DNA of 64,000 bases from Phylloscopus collybita (taxonomy: Eukaryota > Chordata > Aves > Passeriformes > Phylloscopidae). The stretch lies in the NCBI GenBank assembly GCA_027886175.1, contig JAJNNQ010000027.1, forward strand, positions 8,694,001 through 8,758,000, read 5' to 3'. Shown here piece after piece: positions 1 through 13,600 of the stretch. The notes below the pieces were generated by a model that saw only the letters and a list, made by a program, of their open reading frames with translations, made no database searches and was not told the DNA's origin. Positions within the stretch are counted from its first letter, which is position 1, and the number at the start of each line of letters is the position of its first letter. A program made the translations under genes and the position numbers.

Positions 1-3000
1 CTCTAGAACATGCATTAAGAAGACATGTATTTGTTAACACCTGCAACTAATCCAAGCTGCATGTCCACAGCCAGCTCTCCCTTCCTGTACAGGGTAATTC
101 TGAGCGGAAGAGGGAAGCAGATTTATCTCTGGCAATCTCTCAAGTGCAAGTCACTCATGCCTCCAACCCTGGATCCAAAGCCCTCTTCAAGCTCTGCCTG
201 GCAGGTACCCTGCTCAGACTTGCAGGCCATTAGCAAAGGGGCAAAGCTGGCTCCTTTGAGACAGAAAACAAACCTGCTTGCTGTCTGACTCTGCTTCTCT
301 TCAGCAACGTGACAATTAACTCGACATTGGAATTGCTGGGATAAAGTCACTCCGGGCGTGGGTACTGGATTCAGACACCACTGCCTCCCTTAGAAACCCC
401 ACCAAAATAAAGCCCTAGTATTTAAAACTAATCAGTCCTTTTAAATCCCTGTCAAATACCTATTTATGCCGTGAGCAAATAATTACTTTTCTATGAGGAA
501 GAAAGTATTAATTAAGAGTATTCATCAGACTCCTATTCTACAGGGTTTATCTGCCACAGGTGTCAGCCAGAGGTGAGAGCCGGATTAGTAGACAATCAAG
601 GGCCTTCCAAGCTAAATCTCCTCCTTGTGGTTATCTGTTAATAACAAAGTTGTCACCAAAAGAAAGAATTCAATAGTTTTAATTGGGTTTAATTACTTGG
701 AAATGCCTGGAAAATGGACCAGCTCGGTTGTAGCATTAAAAAAAAAAATAATAATCAAAAAATTCAAAGATAGAAATATCAGGGCCACACGTTTGAACAA
801 AAAGTGAGAATAATCAGCCTTTCATTGTAACATTTTATACCTTGATCAAAATTTGAGACATGAACAAGACTTTCCCAGAATAATGGGAAATTAACCATGT
901 GTATGAGTTCTGGTTCAAGTAAATTCATGTCTTTTTCAGGAAAAAAACACATTTCACTCTTTTACTAAATACACCTAAGTAGCTTAGCTTGCAATTTTAT
1001 CTCTTTAATAACACAGGCTACAGCCAGTCTGAGCTTCTCAGAGCTTTCCCAGTGAGAGTGAGCATTTGTGAGAAAAGTTGTTTAAAGTAATGAAAGCAGT
1101 TGAGGACTTAAAAGCCATTTTCAGAAGTGATTTACTTAAGGGACTACACTTCAGGCTTTTTTGAAAAGGATCATCCCTTTTCAAATAGAACCTCTCAATT
1201 TTTTCAAGGTCCAAACTTTTTCCCACTAAAATAAAGACAATGTTTATGAAAACATTGATACATCCAGGTTCATTAGACAATCTACTAAATTTAAATGAAT
1301 AATGTCAACAGACAGCACAGCGTGACCTTGTGGGAAGTCCATGATGGATGGAGAGCAAATGTAACTGAATTCTTTTCCTTCAGGTACTTTTTTATAGTCA
1401 CCCTTTCTGAGATTTAAGGGGCACTTCTAAGTATTCTTACTGCTCACTGAACGACTCCTTTTACTGTTGTGTCTCTTCACATATGGTTGGAAATTATTCC
1501 AATAGCCAAATGGACACACAGGTCACTAAATCCTCACATTTAGGGGCACACAGAGGTTGAAAAGACTCTCCTCCCTCTCCAAAGGAACCGTGTTTAGGGA
1601 CAGGCAGCAGTGACTACACTAACTTATCCAGGGTCTGAATCCATCAAGTCTGAAGTGGATTCCAATCCCGTGGGAATACTGTACTTAAATAGGTTAAAAG
1701 TTGGGCCATTATGCTTGAGGATAAATGGGAATTATTTTTATTTAGTAATACAAAAGGTTCATGACCAAAACCCTACAAATAATTTCTTTTTACTGTACAT
1801 GGCATGCATTTCAGAAAAAGGAGTGGAATTTAAACCAAATTAATCTTCATTTCCTTCCCCTCAACACAGGAAAGTCACTGTATTTCTGTATGAAAGCCCT
1901 TGATAGCCCTGTGAAAAATACAAAATTTCTGGAAAGCTTGGTGGAAACACATCATGGACTGTAATCCTCAGCACAATGACATATTTTGCACATGCCTCTT
2001 CCTAAAATAAGTCATGTTCCCTTGGTTTTTTGAACTTTTCCCCTTAAAACTTCAGTCCCAGTTCAGCCACACTGGAAAGACCTTGTTTAATAACCCAGCG
2101 TTGTTTCTGATACATATTTTATGTCAAAAATAATCCTTTAATCGTTCCAAATGCCACGTGTGCAGTCTGCTCAGAACCCCTCCTGCTCCCCTAAGCTCCA
2201 GAACAAGAGGTCACATCCACAGGAGCTCAGAGCATTTCCTGTGCCCACCTCCAACCTGCTGGGATCTGGGGTTTTGCTGCTCTTGCTGCTGCTTCTCATC
2301 AACCAAGCACAGATGATAAACACAGATGTTTGCTCCCGAAATACACATTTGAAATAACCAAATGGCTGGAATTATTTACTCCCTTCTCTCCAATAATGAG
2401 CTAAATAATTGATATAGCAGCATGTCTAAAGTAACAGACTTCTTTACTACCTGCAGTGATTGAATGCTTTTTTAATTTAACTTAAAAAGGCATTAAACAC
2501 AAGGTTTAGCCTCCAGTGGGTAAAAAAATCTCCAACTTCCTCAGAAAATCCTTTCAAATTGTATTCATCTTGACTTAATCCATGATCTACTGAGTGAATT
2601 AGGCTCTATTTGTTTTGAAAATCTATTTTATGGAGTTAAGGGCTGTGTTTTCCTTAGGAAGGGCTTATTTTGCCCCTCTGACCAGGATGCCTGCTAGCAG
2701 CCCTCAGCATAGGCCTCTGCAGGTTTTTAACGTCCCAAGGTGCCCCACACATATGACTAACAAAATGTAAATAAACACAGCTGAGCTACTAAGAAATTGG
2801 ACGGTTTTCTCATTAAAGAAATAAAATAAACAGATGTCCTTAAGCACTTTGGCTCATGTTTGTCAAAGGAATGGAAAACTCTCAGATGTTTGAACAGCAG
2901 TCATGATATAAGGCCACATCTCAAGCAAGAGAAGAGGGAAAAAAAGCGATGCCCTAGCACTTAGAATTAACTAATAGCTCTCAAGGGAGGCTGCTTTTGA

Positions 3001-3321
3001 TTTGAACCTTAGCAACTTCTACAAATAGTTTTTAACAGCCGAGCAATAAAATGGGGTTTTATTCCTTCTCAGTTTGTAAAGTAGTAAAGGACAGACTCGG
3101 CCATTAGGAGCATGAATCACCAGCAGATTTGATTAAATCCCCATGGTGTTTCAATCAGGTCCTGGCTTCAGGGTCCTGTGAGAGAACAAAGCAGGGAAAA
3201 GCACAAGCTACTTGAAGCAGTCAGTGAAAGCAGGGAAGGGGAAAAAAAAAAGAAATTAAAAAATCAAACCTAGGGTTTTACAAGGATCTCAAGTAGAGCC
3301 AAGGAGCAACTTTTCAATGAC

Positions 3322-3338
3322 TTTTTTTTTTTTTTTTT
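3322..3338. repeat. T17 homopolymer
   Basis: Seventeen T in a row inside intron sequence; no element body is seen. Confidence 0.85.
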
Positions 3339-4179
3339 AATTGGAAATTATAATTATTTTAAAGGAAGACTTGTTACAACAACATGTAACAACCAGTGAA
3401 ACTTTTGAGGAATAAGGTTTCTTAGATCCACAATGTCATTTCTGGTGAGAACAAGAAAGTCCAGCCAGCATACAGCAGCTGTAACATCTGTTTCAGTGCT
3501 AGAAAATCATATTTATGTCCTGTCCTCAACTGGACCAATCAGAAACTTTTGCTACTCTGTCCAAAAGGTCCTGCTGTGACTGGTGGATCCTCTCCTGGGT
3601 CACTGCAAGTCTCTCATCAGAGAGGCCAAGCCCATGTTTGCACAGGCTAGAAAGCTGGGTGCGTGTCCTGTCTCACCCACACCTGTCTGCTTACAGCTTC
3701 AGTAAACCTCACACTTCCACTTCTGAAACACAAAAGCATTAAAAAATGTCACAGAAAACCAGCCTCTGCTTCAAACAAGCACCTCTGAGGCACACTGCAA
3801 GGCCTCAGTGAATGCAGAGTGGCTGCTCCATGTAAAGCAACCCCACAGCCGCAGCTCCCAGGGACACAGAGTCAACCAGGGGAGCTAAACCTTTCACTGG
3901 AAGTTGAACAACATCCAGAGCATGACTTTACCTGACTCTGATTTAAAACTGGGACATAAGGCCCTTTAAGAATTTTTGCAGTACGCTTTTTTCTTAATTT
4001 GAGTTAATTCCAAATGCTGAACAATCTCAGAAATCATATAGCTCTTGAAGGGAATTTTATAGGAATTTTATAGATCTGAACTCCCAGGTATCAGCAGACA
4101 CTGTCAAAGTGCTGATAAAGCTCCAACACAATTCAAGAATTTAGACAGTCCTATGTGTTCTAATCTGTAAGTCCAGACT

Positions 4180-4196
4180 AAAAAAAAAAAAAAAAA
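4180..4196. repeat. A17 homopolymer
   Basis: Seventeen A in a row inside intron sequence; no element body is seen. Confidence 0.85.
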
Positions 4197-5281
4197 TCCT
4201 TGTCATTTGATTCCAGGATTTTGGAGTATCTTGCATGTAAAGATGACCTTTAACTCCAGTTTTTACTCTGCTCACAAGTCATCTGGACACTTCAATCCCA
4301 AGAAGTGATGCAACACAGAACAAGAATACACTTTCTTGGAACAATACAAAATACTAAGAAAAGGTTTTGGCTTCACAGAGTTCCCTCAGATTGGGGAAAA
4401 CAACACACCCGCTTCTCTCTTTTTTTCTTGATACCAGTCCTTCAAAAATCATGAGAATGAAACTGCAGTGTAAGACTCAAACAAAAATTTCTGTATCTCT
4501 TTCAGCCTGAGAAATTTTAAGGCTTAGAGAATACAGGTTATGGAACAAGCTTGCAAATATCCCAGATGGAGAAAGAGGAATAGAATCATGATTATTTTTG
4601 GCACAGGACTGCCTGCAATCTCCTTATATTGTTTCTCAATTACTACCACCAAATGAGTTTTCTGTGCTCACTTTGCTGCGTCAAATAAGTCCCTTGACTT
4701 TCACCCAGCTCCTGTGAAAGCCCAGCAGCCCTGGTACAGATTTTGAGCCATTTCCCCCACACTGTGTTTAGTCAATGATTTGGGGGACAAATCTTTCCTG
4801 ACATGGCAAAGCCTGCAGCCATCTCCCTGTGGAAGAGGGGCTCTATCACACACACATTAGGGATTAAAAAGGCTGGATGAACATCCCAATAAGCCACTAG
4901 AGTCTACATCTGCTGTGGTAAGTGTTAAATGACACATGGTAAATATTCTGCACCGATACAGCGATCAGAAACCTGCAGAACAGGTTTTATAAACCCTCCT
5001 GAACATAACATCCAGGGTTACCTGTCTTTGCAACTTTTGGGGGGTTGCCTTTTCTTGTCACCCTGTAGCAAAGACATTAATTTCTGATGACTCTGCAATC
5101 CATGGGCTACAGAAAAGGACAAAGAGGACAAAAAAGGAGAAGCCTAGGCTGGGCTATTCATTCATGCTTCAACTTCCAGTAAATTTTGGGTTTTTTCTAA
5201 ACACCTGAGATTAACTCTCAATGCCCTGATGAGGCCATACTTATGTTAAGTGCCACAGAGAAAACAAAGAGAATTTCCACA

Positions 5282-5294
5282 TGACGTCAGGTCA
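5282..5294. promoter_or_regulatory. CRE palindrome abutting a nuclear-receptor half-site
   Basis: TGACGTCA (5282-5289) is the full cAMP-response-element palindrome. AGGTCA (5289-5294) overlaps its last base. Both motifs are visible; function is inferred only, and there is no other proof of an enhancer. Confidence 0.25.
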
Positions 5295-7549
5295 GAAAAT
5301 ATGCATTGAAGCATTAACCATTAATAACATGAGTTTTTGTGAGTTCTTTCTCCTCTTTTTTTTTCCTCATTTTTTTGACAGCTCCCTGTTGCTGCCATCA
5401 CCAAGGAAGGGACAACACACACAGCCATTTGTGTTTAAGTAGCTAAAGAACACAGGAATTTAGACCCAAATCTCTGAAGCTGTGGTTGGTGTTCCTCCTC
5501 CCATCCTTCAAGAAAAATCACCCCAGGAAGAGGTGTTCCTCAGCTTGAACAACTTTACAGACTAATTCTTTGAGCACCTGCAGCTCCACCAGTGCAACAG
5601 ACAGGATGATACTGGGAGATAAATGTTGGCCAGAGGAACGGCCAGGATCACATAAACCTTTTCTGGAGGAAGACACAGTGAACCAAGATCTCTATGTGTG
5701 AGATTTAATTATAAGCAAACGCATGTCTAATTACAGGCATGTGAATTTTTTATGGAGAATTTTGGTTTTGATACCTAATTTACTTTGAGATTAACATTTC
5801 CTACACTACTGAAACAAGAGATTCTGAAATTGTTAACCTCTGGCTGCTTCACCCATACTTGATAGTTTTGAATTGTGCTACTATTTAACAGTTCCCAGCT
5901 TGTCTGAATGTGCTGTATTTCCCTCTTGGTTGAAGGTCTGTTCCAAAGCCCACCAAAGCCTCTGGCTGTCTTTGGATCAAGCCACCAGCCTATAACAGTT
6001 TTACAACACAACCATTTTCCTTACAGTAGAGTTCTGAGGAATTTAATACTGATGAAATAAATGAAGAATTGCAAAGAAAAAAGTCCTTCTAGAGAAGTTT
6101 CTCATGCAACCTGTCATAACTTAATAGAAAAGGTGGTTCATTCTTTCCAAAAAATATTGCTGTTTATATCATTCTCTAAATTAGTATAAGGGAAAGAGCC
6201 AACAAAAGCCCCCACACAGCAGATTCCAACTCTAAACGTGTGCAGGAGGCAGCAGGTGAAGGTATCTGCTTCAGAGGTTCTGTGCTAGGACAAAGTCAGC
6301 CCATTAAGGGAATTCTCCACGTGAACACAGCAGCCCCTACCCTACCCAAGGCTAAGCTCGACCACAGAGCACATCTGCATGCCCAAGGTTTGTTTCCTGA
6401 TCCTAACTAATTCTTTCTGGTGTTTGTAGGCAGCAAGTCTGAGCTCACACATGTACACCTCATTCATTATGTTCTCTGGGAAAAGCAACCACTTCAATTA
6501 CCCTGCACTACATGGGTCTGGGTAAATCCCTGCCTGGAAACACATGCTTGCTTTTCAGAGGGTGCTGTTAGAAGTGTTAGCAGCATTCCACGTGCTGCAG
6601 TAGACTTCCACACCACAAACATCATTTTATACCCTTTACAACTGTATACATCTAACAGCGAACAATAAATCTATCTTACTAATTACACATTCAGCTTGTT
6701 ATAACCATCGTAAAAGAAGTACAGCTGGTAAAGCCATGAAATGCTGTCAAATCATATTTCTGCTTTCTGGAGAGAAGCTGGGTTATTTTTCAGTCTCCTG
6801 ATGAAGCAGAGTGCTCAAAACCACATGTGGAAACAGCTGCCAACTAGGTCATCTACCTTTAATTAGGTAATGATATTGTCTTTTTTCCTATCCATTTAAA
6901 AGTGTTTGACATTCTGTAATTCAAAGTGACTTAGGTGTTTATCATAAAAAGCTGCCTTAGGAAGAAACTGAAGCATGAGGTACTAAATCCAAAAGCCAGT
7001 GTTTTCTCCTTAGCAGCCAAGTTGAGGCTGTTCAGCCACAGTTAGCTAAAAAAATAAAATTGGAATTGCCCGTATTTCGAAGAGGGTATCTAAAGTATGG
7101 TCAGGTAAATATATTTCTGAAACCCCCTCAGAGTTTCAGCAGCTATGTGGGAAGCACAGCCAGTTCTTCATGGCAACCAAGGAACAGAAAATCTCTCTTA
7201 AAAAATTGTCTGAGATTCAACAAAAAAAGTATTAGCTTATTCAGGTTGGAGTTAAAGGTGTCTGGCTACTGGATGCTCTCTCTTGCAGAAGACAGACACT
7301 GGAAGAACATCCCAGCCAGTGGCAGCTGAACAATACAATCTTTGGAAAAACAAGGGGCTGCTTGCAACATGAAAGTTAGATAAATTAAATTTTCAGATGT
7401 TCGGAGGAAATACCACAGGACCCGTTTATAGAAATATGTCTGAATAAACCAGGCAGCATCTGTTTGAAAAGCTGTCTCATTAGCTGCCCCCACAGTTCCC
7501 AAAGCAATTTGGCTGGACAAGCAATAATACTAAAAAAATTAAATTTTAC

Positions 7550-7633
7550 CTTCCCATATCTGGATGCAAAGGTTCCCGTGAGTAAGGAGTGAAAAATAAT
7601 TATCGTCTCATCCAAATCCCACACAAACACACG
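7550..7633 (-). CDS. EYA2: EYA2 exon 9, first exon of the Eya phosphatase domain
   Basis: It encodes [20 protein letters not shown] plus TFASRYGK (residues 267-294), 28 codons, phase 0 to 0. DLDET is HAD motif I: Asp272 is the expected nucleophile and Asp274 the general acid. The sequence is essentially identical to human EYA2. In EYA1 the same stretch reads IIVFHSLLTGSYANRYG, which excludes that paralogue. The acceptor is ctgtcatcacag and the donor is GGGAAG/gtaaaa. The next expected exon (starting DTTTSVRIGL in human) was not found in the 7.5 kb that follow. Confidence 0.97.
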
Positions 7634-10600
7634 CTGTGATGACAGATGGGGTGGAAAAAAGAAATATAGTTACATATTAAGCAACTGCAAGAACAGGTTC
7701 AGTCAGGAAATATGTCCTGTTGGACCAGAGATTTTTAAGATTGCAAGCCATTTGGAGCACTGACTGTAGATGTTTTGTGAAAGCAGGCAAAATTAAACAT
7801 CAGGAATTTTGGAACTACGTATGTGCTGGCCATCCCAAGAGCCTGCTCTCCTAACCACCACAGAAATCCCCCGTTGCTTATCAAGTCAGGGGGACAAAAC
7901 ACCAGACTTACAAAAAGCCCAAAGGAAAAAAGGGTCTGTATGAAGAACAGTTTGAGATCTTGATAACACAGACACTGAGCAATTGTTTTGACTACTCGTG
8001 CCTGCAGGTTCCAGTTGTGTTACTAATTTGGTTCTGTCTCACAGATTTGCTAACAGAGGCAACTGTTCATCTTTGCTGGATGTACCAAAGGAATAGAAAT
8101 TAAAGTTATTACCTCAATCTCACTGTCAGCAGTAGGGGAAGGATCGTTGCTTCTTTTTGACCGGGCTCGTACCTTGCCATCTGACCCTCTGTGATGTCTG
8201 TCTGCCTCTATATCTTTTGCTGGTGTTGTTGAATATTCCCCTATTTGGAGAAAGAAATTCCATTATCAACTTAAATTTTGCATTGTGTCACTGTAATTAG
8301 AGCATCAAACCTTTAACTGAAAAACAAGAGAAAAACTGTGAAAACACTGTGAGAAAATCTTTCTCTTTTCACACCAACAGCTAATGGTGTTAGAGAAAAA
8401 AGTTTTAACTCTTAAGATTTGTTAAAAGAATTGCAAAAATCACCAAAACTGCATATATAACATTTTAAAAAGGACATGCCACTTAAAAAACCTTATCAAA
8501 ATTTTCATTGGAAATAAAAAACTTTTGGAATTTTACTCCCCTCCATTCTTTACAAAGATAGAAATTAGAAAGGCAATAGAAACAGAATCCAATACCAATT
8601 ACACTTCTGAATTATTTTTTTCAAATCTTTTTGGTTTTTTTTTTTAATTTGATGAATGCTAATGATTAAAAATATACTTTCATATACAAGTTTTATTTAA
8701 AAGTACAGAACTAACCTGTTGAGCCTTAACCCATTTCTCAGAGGATAGTATTTTAGAAATAACTGAGAAAAGACAGGTAAAAGTAAACTTCCCATGTATA
8801 AAGTATCTGTTTTGATTGGCTTGAGCTTCACAGACCTGTCTGGGTTTCACTCACCTTACATCACAAATCCTTTTCAAACACATTTTTCTTTACACCTTGC
8901 TAAGTTGTGGCCTCTGCAACTTCCTAGAATAACCACACTCTTCTTCAGAGAAGCTGGGATTGTGCCCAAGAAGCCTGGCTGAAATCATCCTTTCTTTTTA
9001 AAAAACAATACTGGTTTATTTTTCTTTTGGAGTAACCACAGATGTTCAGATTTGTTTCTTAAGTCAGCAAACCTTCAGTGGGTGTGTACTGTGATCATCC
9101 ACAAACTGTGTGGTGCTTTATATAAATGTTATTGCACGCCAATGAAAACGAGTAGGGAAGTGATATCTGAAGATTGCTCTTGAACAGGACACTAGGGGAT
9201 CATAATCCACCAGTAATTCCATGAACTACTTAAGCCTTGAAACTTTTTAAAGTTAGGCATTCAAAGAGAGGACACAAATTTTGAAGCTTTTTTATGGCTT
9301 GGAATTCATCTTGAACTTTCATATTAGACACACAGTTTGTTTAGATTTTTTAAAGAGGGACTTGATGTAGTTTTTTATGAATGCACAATGTTACATGTAG
9401 TTGTAAGAGGTGAATATAATCCTTGACAAAGACATGGGCTAAAAAGTCTTCAGACATTGAGGAAAATGAGACTTTTTCAGAGCATGGCTGTTTGTTTTGA
9501 ATTCATTGCTATCCATGTGAGCCCTCAGTATTGATCTGGGGTTGGTATGCCATTGTCTTATCTTTCTGCAGAAGAAAAGAAAAAAAAGAAATCTCCTCTA
9601 CATTAGAGAAGATCAAACCTCATATACTCATGAACACAACACAGCATGGTTTTAGAAAGCTTGGATATTCTAATCTTTTGCCAAACCCCTGTGTAAGAAC
9701 TGCTCAGTGCTAGACAATCCAAGCTATCAATGCGTACTTAAAAAAACCCTAACAACAAGATGATAGTGTTTGTGTCTCCAGATGGCTGAGGCTGTGAGGC
9801 TGGGAACACAAGAGAAGCACCTACCAGAGAGGGATTCTGTGCTCTGGCTGGTGATGTTGTGGGAAGACTCCTGCAGGGAGTAGGCGGAGGTGGGGATGGC
9901 CGAGGGGCTGATGCTGTTGGCAGACACATATGGGGAGCTGTAGGACGAGCTGTAATACTGAGAGTACTGGCTCTGAGGGAAGCTGGGATACGAGGAATAC
10001 TCCTTGGAGGGAAAAAAAGAGAAACATCTGACTTGCATGTATCTGGTTTTATCTTACAAACAAGCAAGCCATCACAAAAGCAATGTGTTACTGGTGCAAG
10101 CAGCAAGTCATGGCTCAGGAATATTTCACTGAAGAACTGCATTTTATTCACTTAGGAGATTACATTTCTGCTTCTCCCAAATACACTCCTGTTTTATTAC
10201 AACAGATTAACCAACAAGAGGTCAGAAATCTGGCAAGTTCTGGGTTTTTTAATAGGATTTTAGTTATCAGTGCTGACACATTTTATATTACAGAGTTTAA
10301 CAATTTTATGTAAGAGTGAAGTAGGGCAGCTTTCTGAAAAGGGCTATGATGGAACACATAGTCTTTGTAAACAACAAAATACCTAAGAAATTGCAAGAAC
10401 AGAATAAGTAACTGGGTGAGGGAAGGAGCAAAACAGCCTCCCATGATCAGCAACATCTTCTGATCAGCTCTTAGGCTAAAAAAAATGAAAAGAAAGTAGC
10501 AATTTTTTGCAGCAATGCTCATGACAGTCTGCCCAACTATCTCAGCAATAAATAAATGCCTGGTTGATCTTGCCTACCTACAGAAAAATGAACTAAAAAT

Positions 10601-13600
10601 ATGAGGTGCAAGTGACCTTGGGGAGCTGAGGTAACACAAAACTCCTTGTCTTGATTTTAAGGCTCCCAAAGAAACCCCATACCATTATCCTTGCCTGTTT
10701 GGTGGGTGTATTGTGAAAAGCAGGACACTGGGAAACATTATAAAATGTACCTCTGAACAGTCAAAGCATAAAAGGTTTAATTTTGTTTCTCTTTGTTTTA
10801 ATTGCAACCCTTGTCCTTGTCCACTGAATTTGCTTTTCCAGATAGAGAACTGTGTTCATGCTCTGGGCATTGTCTTTGAGCAGAAGGCTTTTATTTCCTC
10901 AGAAATTATAATTAGCCTCTGGTATTAAATAAAATAAAATAATAAATAGTATTTAGAAAGACTAAAAGCACTTCCCTCCTTAACAGCTTACATCTTTGTG
11001 ACAGAGATTTCATTAACTTTCAGTCACCAGGGAGCTCTCAAAAACAAAGACTGAAATTGTCATAAGAACAATTAGACTGAAAAAGAAATGAGATAATTTC
11101 ATTGTTTTCTCCTACAGAAAATTACAAAATAATTAAAAAAAATCCAACTTTCCCCCCCCAGTTCAGGTAACCTCCATATTTCAATCAAATGCACTTCTAT
11201 CAGCAATGCCGATGTCTTAAGTCCAAACTGAAGCAACAAAGAAATTGCCCACTGCTGTAATTCAAAATACAAGTCAACAATCACCCTGTAAACAAGGAAC
11301 TGAAATTACTGGCCAACCAAAACAAATTTTCTGGGACAGTGTACTCATTTGTTTGGTCAAAACAAGAAGAGCCATTTGCTACTGAAAAACATCTGTCCTG
11401 TGTGTATGTGCCTGCTGTTTATTTATACACACACATTCATCAGGGTATCTGAGGCATGGAGCCCACATGGACAGGTGTGTTCTCAAAAAGAGATGTGCAC
11501 AGACAGCTCAGATGGTTCCACATCCACCAGGTCCTGCCAACACCTATCTTGGTGGGCGCATTCACTGCACAGTGCCAAGACAGCAGACAACAGGATTCTA
11601 GAAGCCATCCCCTCTGGAGAGGATGCACAACAGATCTGAAAGTTGTTAAGATGGCAGAAGAATGAGGAAACTCTTGGCACTGCTACAGTGGCCAGCCAGA
11701 GCCTGCCAGGGCACCTTCCTCCTGCAAAGACTGCACTCTCTGCATATGTATTGAGACACATCTTAAAATTAACCAAGATATCTTGAAATCCAGCAAATGG
11801 ACAGGCCCGAGGAGTAAAGCAGAATGGTGCTCAGCAAAACACAAAGCAATACTTTCCTTAAGTATCTGTGAACACTGAAATAATCTCTCTGATCTATAAA
11901 TCTTCCAAGTGGTTTAAAGTAAGTGACAAGGTTGTCAGCAATAGATGCTGAACCATACCTGATGCACAGCACTGAATCCTGCAGAATTTGTCAGGCCGTT
12001 GGCTCCCTGGTAAATCCCTGCTGTGCCTGAGGGAAAGAGTATCACAGTCATAAGACACACCAGAAAGCAAAGTAACAGGGTATGTTAATCCAAATAATTT
12101 CCAACAGGAAGTAAAGTACCAGCTCACTATAAGAAAGTATGGCACAAATCTGAGGCTGTAAAAACTTTGGGCTGTTACTGGGGTTTACTGACTGAAAGGC
12201 ATTCATTACACACATTAAAACATTGATTACTGAGCTGGGAAACACAGCTGGAACAAAAGGATTCAGTCCAGATTTAAAATTCTGTTACTTCTTTTTACAA
12301 TAAGTAATGGAATAGTATTTTTTAGGATAGTAATCTTAGAATAGTGTTTTTTATCTTCTCCTATAGGAAAACCCCTCAGGCTACATTTACATCCTCCCAC
12401 ATGTGCTGTTTCATGCATGGGTATCCTGGCAGCTGTCCTAACTGATCAGGTACCCAGGAGTTTTCAGAGAGAAAAATCTGTTCCCTGGTTTTGCTATTCC
12501 CAGTGTGAGAACAATATTGCTGAGATTTCTGGGACAGCAAGGGGCAAATATATTTCCTCATCCTGGGATATTAGGAAGAGAAAGGCTGGACATGGCTCTG
12601 TCCGAAATGAAGCAGCTGATGTTCAGCCAGGCTCTCTCAGCTGGAGGAAGCACCACCACACAGATTTTGTTTCGAGAAGTGAATGTCCAGGTAAGATCTA
12701 CAGGAATGCTCTGTCTTTGCCTCCCATCAGGCCAGTGGTAGCAGAGCCTTAAGCTTTTATCCTCTCACAAGGTCTAGCCTTGATTTAACCCCACTCTGGC
12801 TGGTTTTGATTTCAGTCTTTTTCATTTCACATGGTATGTGAAAGTGGAATGGTTTTGGTACTGCCTGGCTGCCCTGGGCTCATCTTGGCTTCATTCTGTC
12901 ACCTCAATATACCATCAGACTGAGCCCTATTCAGGCCTTTGGCCTTTTTCTCTCATCTGGCTTCTCACCATGGGAATGACTTTGAGCCGTGCTGTTTTAA
13001 CCATATGACACTCTGCATGTCTTCACGGGGCAACCACCCTCCAAAGTTCCACTTGCTTTTTTATTTTAGGACACCAGATTAGCTGGGGAATGGACAGCTG
13101 AACAAACTCCCCTCTGCCAAGTGCAGCTACAAAGCACATGCACTGAGAAATAAATTTCAAGCCAAAAAGAACCAAGAGAGAGGACTCTGCCCTCCAGAAC
13201 TAATTTGTTGCCACATATGGTCTTTAAAAAGAAAACAGCAGAGAGGAAGAAAACAGTGCAGGTGACTGCCAGGTACCCTGGGTCTTCCCAAGACCCAGAA
13301 TGTGCTGGCTAGGAGCTGAGCCAGTGCAGGTGGGCTTGGGTGATGCCTCCTCCTGGCATTCCTGCCTTGGAGGCAGCTCTGGGTGGATGAGTGTCCAATT
13401 CTTCCTGCTTCCAACAATCCATATGGGAAGACTGCCCAGAGCAGCATCCCAAAGACAGCAACACATTCAACCCTTGGCATTTCCCCACTTCACCCCCCAT
13501 GATAGGCTTCTGCACGTTTTCCAAAAGTCACAGGTATGCAGCAGCACAAATATATTCCTGTGGTAACAGCATTTCTCACCACTGTGAAGGAGAGTAATAG

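Larger units (their letters stand above)
1..7549 (-). other. EYA2: EYA2 intron after exon 9, partial
   Basis: There is no convincing exon on either strand. I looked for the next Eya-domain blocks (EEMIFNLADTHLFFNDLE, GVDWMRKLAFRYRR) on the minus strand and did not see them. The stretch holds short A/T runs (T17 at 3322-3338, A17 at 4180-4196) and AT-rich single-copy-looking sequence. A cAMP-response-element-like palindrome lies at 5282-5289. All open frames are short (under 90 codons) and unrecognised. Confidence 0.7.

Noticed and set aside
1..7549. Possible further Eya-domain exons
   Set aside because: I scanned the minus strand for the expected conserved peptides and saw none, so the remaining exons are taken to lie outside the window.
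9727..10151. Alternative open frames across EYA2 exon 7 (137 and 68 codons)
   Set aside because: They are shifted readings of the same exon and continue into intron sequence. Only the frame giving [17 protein letters not shown] matches EYA2 and joins its neighbours in phase.
11349..11776. Overlapping open frames on both strands
   Set aside because: None has homology or splice support, and they are mutually exclusive.
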